Below are positions 58,259 through 64,000 of a stretch of 64,000 nt of DNA, one piece after another. The notes under the pieces are model-generated. The model made no database searches. It was given only the letters and a program-made list of their open reading frames with translations, and had not been told where the DNA came from. Both the position numbers and the translations under genes were made by a program. Numbering within the stretch: the stretch's first letter is position 1; every line of letters begins with the position of its first letter. The DNA is from Arthrobotrys musiformis (lineage: Eukaryota > Ascomycota > Orbiliomycetes > Orbiliales > Orbiliaceae), in assembly GCA_036971715.1 (NCBI GenBank), contig JAVHJL010000011.1:992001-1056000 (forward strand). The letters run 5' to 3'.

Positions 58259-59584
58259 TCAATATATCCACTTGTCTCGTACCCGAGCAGGTGTGGACCG
58301 CGTCTGCAACCCAAGACTATCTCGTACCCAGGCCACAGGGGTTATCCACTTCGGCCAGCTCTGGTATACGAGACAAGTTATCCACCATTTCGGTAGAGAT
58401 TCTTGCTCGCCACCTACGCTCGGTGGACCACCCTGGGTGAGGCTGGGAACGAGACCAGCGCTCCCCGGCGATGCCCAATTCTTCAGGAAAGCCTTCGTAC
58501 ATGAAGCTGCAGTTGCAGCCGCATATTTCCGCCATAGCCTGTCATCCTCGCCCCTATGACCGTCCGCATAGTTGTAGACACCCTTGATAATTACTGTAGG
58601 AAAGACAATCCACACCCCAGCACCTTCCGACTCAAACGCAATGACTTCGTCCTGTTTAGCGATCTTGTCCCGATACTCCCCAGATTCCATCATAAAGTCC
58701 TGCGATGAAACAGTTCCGAAATGTATGTGGGGGCTTGCTATCCCTAGAGTTCCATTTAGATTTAGGGCGCTCCCACCCGAGACCTTAACGGCGAACTTAA
58801 TATTGTCCAATCGCTCGCGGCTAACCAGCCAATTTTCTTCGTCACAACCGATTTGAGTACAGGTTGAATAAGTTACATTTTCGCAAAATGTACCATCCCC
58901 GTCCTGGCAGCTATCGCAGGTAGAACAGGCCGTAGTATCGCAGTGCTTGTGTTGATAACTTGGTGCGAAGAGCTTGTCCCCGTAGGGGCCTGGATGGTTC
59001 AATGGCCCCAAGGCCCCCGACGCAGCGAGATCCGCAAGATAGAGGCTAGTATCCCGCCTCAATGCTGCACCAGAGCGACCACATGAAGTTTTCTGCAAAA
59101 TCGACCGGACCTCGTAGTTTGGCCGTCTCAGGGTCTCGTCGAGGGCACGCGTTCTTATCACCTGATTCGGATATCCTACAGCAAAGCCGTATCGTACCAA
59201 TCCTGTGCTGATTACTATATCACCAAGCAGGATATCGACTTCGTCTGGCGTTTGGGGTACACCTGCACAAGTACCAACCAATAAGGCCAGCTTAATTCCA
59301 ACGAAGCTAGAGCGGAGGCCCGCAGCTACCGCGCCTGAGGTGCATGCGCCTTGACCAGGTATACGCGTCAGGACCACGGGGTGAGTGCCCATTAACCCGA
59401 CAGTATATGCATTAAGGTCTCCCTCCGCCTTCCCATATGGCACAGAACCATTGTTCTCCCACACCTCGTCGAATAATGCATCAACTGCATCAAATTCCTC
59501 CTTTAAGGCGCATAAAATAGCGATCTCGAACTCATCACGGGAGCGTGGTCGGCGCGGGTTTTCGTTTGGAATATTAACACGCAT
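58259..59584 (-). CDS. Nucleoside-phosphorylase-superfamily protein (PNP/UDP type, NLR-associated), 441 aa
   Basis: The first 360 residues form a phosphorylase-fold domain: EIAILCALKEEFDAVDALFD, a loop with VLTRIPGQGACTSGAVAA, LLVGTCAGVP, ILLGDIVIS, a substrate-type motif VIAFESEGAG and VIIKGVYNYADG. In fungi this domain commonly starts NLR-type proteins (NACHT/NB-ARC plus repeats) linked to nonself recognition; such domains can hydrolyse nucleosides or ATP. Here it stands alone: no P-loop follows. A Cys-rich insertion (CDTTACSTCDSCQDGDGTFC) is unusual. The C-terminal stretch overlaps the dispersed repeat at 58348, so the natural C terminus may have been replaced. It could also be a stand-alone enzyme. 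Confidence 0.8.
   Translation of the reverse strand: MRVNIPNENPRRPRSRDEFEIAILCALKEEFDAVDALFDEVWENNGSVPYGKAEGDLNAYTVGLMGTHPVVLTRIPGQGACTSGAVAAGLRSSFVGIKLALLVGTCAGVPQTPDEVDILLGDIVISTGLVRYGFAVGYPNQVIRTRALDETLRRPNYEVRSILQKTSCGRSGAALRRDTSLYLADLAASGALGPLNHPGPYGDKLFAPSYQHKHCDTTACSTCDSCQDGDGTFCENVTYSTCTQIGCDEENWLVSRERLDNIKFAVKVSGGSALNLNGTLGIASPHIHFGTVSSQDFMMESGEYRDKIAKQDEVIAFESEGAGVWIVFPTVIIKGVYNYADGHRGEDDRLWRKYAAATAASCTKAFLKNWASPGSAGLVPSLTQGGPPSVGGEQESLPKWWITCLVYQSWPKWITPVAWVRDSLGLQTRSTPARVRDKWIY
58348..58377. repeat. Dispersed repeat, 30-base identical copy 2
   Basis: Identical to 21154-21183. It lies inside the 3' end of the phosphorylase-like ORF. Related CTCGTACCC boxes flank it at about 58276 and 58319. 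Confidence 0.9.
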
Positions 59585-61113
59585 GGTAAATTTGAAGGAA
59601 GCTTAAGTAACTCCGAGATGACTAGCACTGAGAGGGATATGTGTATAACTCTTGGAAATAGTATCCAATATCGAGATAAAATATTATCAAAAAGTAAAAA
59701 AAGTAAACGCTAAGAATATTTGTGATGGGATCTAGCTCTGTACGCACATATTTTTTTTTTTTTTTTTTTTAGAGAAAGCGGCGCAGCAGGCAACATTATA
59801 TACACATTCGACCCCACCCCCTACTCGAATACCCGACCAGCAAGACAAGGAGAAGTCGCAATGAGTTGTGCCGCGGTACTGCATTCAAGGGTCTATATAT
59901 ATTAAGTACATATGCGAAACTCGCACGAAGCACACGATACATGGGTATTATTAGAGAGGATCCAGAATGAGCCCAGATCCTCCAATCCAATCGAGAGTTC
60001 TATCGTCTTCTCGACGCCAACTACAGTTTATATATAGTTACAAATGCGGGGGCGCTAGCGCTATGGCATCGATATCACGCAGCCTATAATTGCACCGAAG
60101 CAGCCGCCATTTCACCGAAAGCTTCGTGACCCATTTCAAACTCCTGCATCCTTTTCGAGGGACTGTTGCTAGCCAACCAGGCTATTTAAGCGCCTAACCA
60201 TTCAGTTGCAATTTCTGAATTGCATTAATTGTATTGGTTTGCTGCACAGTCTGGCGACAACACGGCTAGCCTCATAGATTGAGAGTCGAGCGGTGCTGCG
60301 CAAACATCGATCCCACTCCACGTATCTGTCGAAGCTAGCTACGTAGCTATAGACGTCCGAAGATAATTCAAGGGCCCGATCACAAATTTGCTCCTTGACA
60401 AATTAGACACTTTACATACGTTTCTTAGAATACCTTCCGGCGCCCGTCTCCCGTTCAGCCCAGCTACCTGCCGTTTCCACCGTGTGTATGTATCGATGTA
60501 GTTATGTAGAACGCACATACATATGCATATATATACATACATTCGATTGTCGTACAAAATCGCACATGCACAAAGTTTTAGATTAGACAGCCGACACTAA
60601 GTCACCTGGCTCTATCTACGCCTTCTGCGCAAGGTCACGTCACTTTTTGAGGCTTACAAGACCCACGCGAGCTGAATATGCTCAACTCCAAAAGTGACTA
60701 TTTGTATTAATATCTTGAACAAAAATAAGACTCACAAGCTTTTTTAGTTTTTGCCGTAGTGTGGTACTTCGACCGCTTATTACTCATTTTATCTATGTAT
60801 AGTTGCGCAGGCTTGGCGAATATATATCTATATATCTTATCACACTCCGCACATCCTCAACTTTGGAACGGTTTGCTTCCGCGCTGTGAGTTCCTGACGC
60901 CAGAAGTTTACGGCGACGTTGAAAATCAGCCTATTCGCGAAACTCCCCGAAATATCGGGATCCGGGATTCGCATATGTTCAGCCGTCTTGTCAAGACGAG
61001 ATCGATAGACCCGCATAACATATTCCAGTATCGATACGTATCGCTATCGAAAGCCAGTTAGCTAGGGTATATATATATATATATATAGCGCGCGGTAGCT
61101 CCAAGCTCCCAAT
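59585..61113. other. Intergenic, no gene seen
   Basis: It contains a run of 20 T at 59751-59770 and ten TA units at 61068-61087, ending 26 bases before the next start codon. ORFs here are short and unsupported. Confidence 0.55.
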
Positions 61114-62287
61114 ATGAGACAGCTACTATCAGATACCGAACAAGACCCAGACGTCGATTCATCCCAAGCAACTTCAATAATCTTCACCCCAATAGCCTCA
61201 GACTCCGACTACGATGAACTCCTAGAATCCGAATCCCTAGGCGACCGCTCCACAACTTCAACAGTCCCCACGCAAAACAGCCAGCGCAGTCAAAGATGGA
61301 TGTCTATGAGCCAAACGTTATCTGAAAGCCAGTATGCGTATTCTCCTATAAATGATGCCGAGAAGAATCGAAAACGGAGGGTGGTGGAGGAATCGGAAGC
61401 TAGGCAGAAGGAATACCTCAAACGGGCGGTTTTTCATCTCAAGATATTACTATGGGCATCCGCGGCAATATCGGTGGTGGCGACATTGTTCCATCTGAGG
61501 TCGTTGGGCAATAGGTCGTTTTATGACCATCGGTGTGACGTATTTTTGGGAGAACTCAGTTGGGATATCGTCCTCGAGGTCCGTCGCATAAATATCCTCT
61601 TATCAAGGGAAATCTGTAAAATACTAACAGGTATATTGAATACAGGACCCTTTAATCATTCGTGACAAATGCTTCACGGATACCCCCCTCCGCCTTTTGA
61701 GAAAAGGAAAACTCCTTTCAAAGGCACTCTTCCCAAGCTACTACCCTTCAAATACCAATACATGGACGAGCGAACATAACCGAATAAAACGGCTAGAATA
61801 CCCCGCTCTGATATGGTTCATCTACATCCACAACTTCAGATATCTCGTATTCTGGGGCTACGCTCTTTTCTTCATAGTAATCCTCTCCGACACGATCTTG
61901 TTCAGGAATATAGCCCGAGTCCTTAGGACGAATTGGATCACTCACAATTTTGCACTCCGAGAGATTCTTTTTTTCCCAATAGTCGCATTTTTCGTTTATA
62001 TACCGTGGGAATCCCTTCTTCCGCATTTCTTAGGTATTTCAGGAATGATCGATAATACTGACAGGAGGGGGGTATCATTTGGGCTCAAGTGGCTTGTGAT
62101 CAGTTGGATGCCTGTTGAGAGTTTGACGCAAAGATTTAGGAGTTCTTCGTTGGCTCGGAAGGTGCTGTGGTTGGTTTATTCGTCGTTTTGTGCCGTTTGG
62201 TCTAGTTTGTGGGCGTATATGCAATTCTTTGGGGGGGATAAGGTCGAGGTGAAGTTCGAAATAGATAGCAAGGGGCTGAAGCACTGA
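61114..62287 (+). CDS. Uncharacterised multi-pass membrane protein, 368 aa
   Basis: Proposed exons 61114-61578 and 61646-62287 join in phase around a 67-base intron with a strong AATACTAAC branch site but a weak GTCCGT donor, so the junction is provisional. The first 90 residues are acidic and Ser-rich. Hydrophobic segments follow (ILLWASAAISVVATLFHL; then YLVFWGYALFFIVILSD; later FFPIVAFFVYIPW and a C-terminal one). No catalytic motif or family is recognised. Confidence 0.65.
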
Positions 62288-62497
62288 CTGCTAGATAGAA
62301 TATATGTCATGTATGTACTTTATAGACTCCAAAGTTGAAGGATAGACTAGAAGAAGCCAAAAACCCGCACACCCAAATGATCTCATATAACCATATAGCT
62401 ATCCTGATACCATACCCTTTAATTTGCTTCGTACCAGCCCACCAGTGGTAATACCCCTCTGGCCCTCATCAGCCCTTCTACAAATCAACCTCCGTTA

Positions 62498-63660
62498 CTA
62501 AAACCACCCCCTCCTCTTCTTCTCACCTAATGCCGCAATGCTCCTTCCTTTCCCACCGAAAACCCTTTGCCAAACTGACTTCTTCACCACCACTTTCCCA
62601 GTAAAATACCCAACCCCGGCCGTCATAAATATCTTCTGAACTACCCCGGCTACCGCGAATACGTCCCATACCGCCCCCGCAGCGCCTTTAAACGTAGTCG
62701 GTACCATTTTTGGCCGAGGAGGTAGCTTGGGCAGTACTGGAGTCGGCACATTCTTTGTTTTGCTACAAAATAGTATATTAGTCTTCATCTTCGTGCTGAA
62801 GCGGCCGTATCAAGGTATCAAAATACCACATACCTCGCCTTCACCCCAATCCGCTCCCACAAACCAAACAACTTCCACCCCATCCCCAACCCCAGCAACA
62901 AAACTGCAATCAAAATCATGAAAACGGCCGCACTAATCCAAAACAGCCGCTCCAGTCTTTCTCTATCATCTTCTTTATAACCTAGTACCTCTTCAATCGT
63001 GTATCCCTCTCGACCATCCCGTCCGTTTGCCCGCATGCGGTCTAGGCGGCCGTAGAGCTCTTCTGGGTCGTAGATGGTGTCGACCTGGGGTTCGTATGTT
63101 TCGAAGTCGTCTTCTTGTTTTATCTTTACTCTGTCTTTTATGTAGGAAGGGTTGGATTGGTAGATTGTATTGCGGAGGGGTTTGATGGAGCGGGTGGCTG
63201 GGTATACCGCCCAGCGGTTTAGAAGCTCTTCGTCATCTTCGCTGGGGGTTGGAGATTGCTCCATGGTGGAAGAGAGGCGGTTTATAGAATTGCGGCTCTC
63301 CTCAGTCGAGGCGGTGGGGTTTGATGATGCGAGAACGGTGGGTTCCGTATCAGTTTCTCCGTCTTCTGTGTCGTCCGCTTCCAATATATCGCCGTCTTCA
63401 TCTCTCTCACGGATTTGTGGAGTTTTTGTATCCTTATGGGTAGATTTATCCCGCGAGTCATAGTCATTTTTCTCCACCGGTGGCTCCGGCCATTCCCCAT
63501 CTATTGGCGGTAGTAGAACGCAGAACGGGTATAACTCCTCCTCCTTCGGCTTCTTCGGCCGCAATTCCCTTCGTGATGTCGGTGCAGTGGTATTTTTATC
63601 GTTATTACCCTGGGGCCTCTTCCTACGGTTTGCGGCTCTTAGTGCTGCTTCTGGATCCAT
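62498..63660 (-). CDS. Uncharacterised single-pass membrane protein, 363 aa
   Basis: Exons complement(62834..63660) and (62498..62762) join in phase (AG then C). A basic then acidic N-terminal half (NRRKRPQGNN; EDGDILEADDTEDGETDTE) leads to a membrane segment at about residues 245-265 (LFWISAAVFMILIAVLLLGL). The second exon is Gly/Ala/Val-rich (AAGAVWDVFAVAGVVQKIFM) with a basic tail ending KKRRGWF and may re-enter or line a membrane. No known family is recognised. Confidence 0.75.
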
Positions 63661-64000
63661 GGGTTCTTGCTTCTTTGTATTTTTATACTTTGGGTAGATG
63701 AATTATCGTTAGTTTTTCCTCCGGTTTTGTGATTATTCCTACTTCGTGGGGATTATCCCTAGAACCCGATTAATTATTTTTTTCAAAATGTTAAGTTACG
63801 AACTAACAAAGTTCGAGGATCTCAAGTTCGCAGCATGTATATCATCAGTAGCGCCTAGTAATCCGAATGAACCGTTCATTCTATTAATTCGTTTCATGAT
63901 GCCATAAACGAAGGCAAAGGGGTTTTTTGCATATTGTGTCGTGTCTACCATATTATACAAGAACGTAAACAAAAACTATCATTCAGGGAAAAAAGAAGGG
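63661..64000. other. Intergenic to window end
   Basis: 5' flank of the last gene; no further ORF or RNA gene seen. Confidence 0.5.

Overview
This is nuclear DNA of a filamentous ascomycete fungus (Pezizomycotina). The evidence is split genes with short GT-AG introns (about 45 to 135 bases, often with a CTAAC-type branch site), a secreted PL3 pectate lyase, a STRIPAK FHA protein of the HAM-4/PRO45 type, a nucleoside-phosphorylase domain of the kind found at the start of fungal NLR proteins, and a Gemin2 homologue of the type yeasts often lack. The exact class cannot be fixed from this window. An early-branching class (Pezizomycetes or Orbiliomycetes) is a guess only.

Layout. 1-6.7 kb: the 3' part of a locus encoding a U-box, a VWA domain and a ubiquitin E2 in one polypeptide, carrying two in-frame stops; then an F-box protein and a TPR protein with an internal 33-base repeat. 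8.1-9.5 kb: an EPT1/CPT1-type phosphotransferase. 11.1-18.0 kb: an unknown four-TM membrane protein and a 1318-residue P1B metal ATPase whose N terminus holds eleven 15-residue Cys-Cys repeats. 18-22.2 kb: apparently gene-free. 22.2-24.7 kb: the HAM-4/PRO45/SLMAP homologue with a long simple-sequence 5' flank. 28.0-31.2 kb: an intact 179-residue orphan gene preceded by decayed duplicates of its own exons, and three copies of a 45-base palindrome that show a paired (compensatory) base change. 32.3-39.7 kb: a dense housekeeping block with MGR2, RPN5 and VMA22 (RPN5/VMA22 head to head) and a large EGF-type membrane protein. 39.7-43.2 kb: apparently gene-free. 43.2-46.0 kb: a TLC-type membrane protein and the pectate lyase. 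48.4-57.3 kb: two small unknown proteins, a mitochondrial-type HAD hydrolase, a second F-box protein and Gemin2. 58.3-63.7 kb: the nucleoside-phosphorylase-like protein, whose C terminus runs into a dispersed repeat, and two unknown membrane proteins.

Most spliced gene models were checked by hand: exon phases agree and exon lengths sum to whole codons for EPT1/CPT1, the 618-aa membrane protein, the ATPase, HAM-4, the 179-aa orphan, MGR2, RPN5, VMA22, TLC, the pectate lyase, HAD and Gemin2. No operon-like logic is expected. Shared themes are ubiquitin/proteasome (U-box-E2 locus, two F-box proteins, RPN5), membrane and organelle biogenesis (EPT1/CPT1, MGR2, VMA22) and metal export. No rRNA, CRISPR, complete transposon or convincing tRNA gene was seen.
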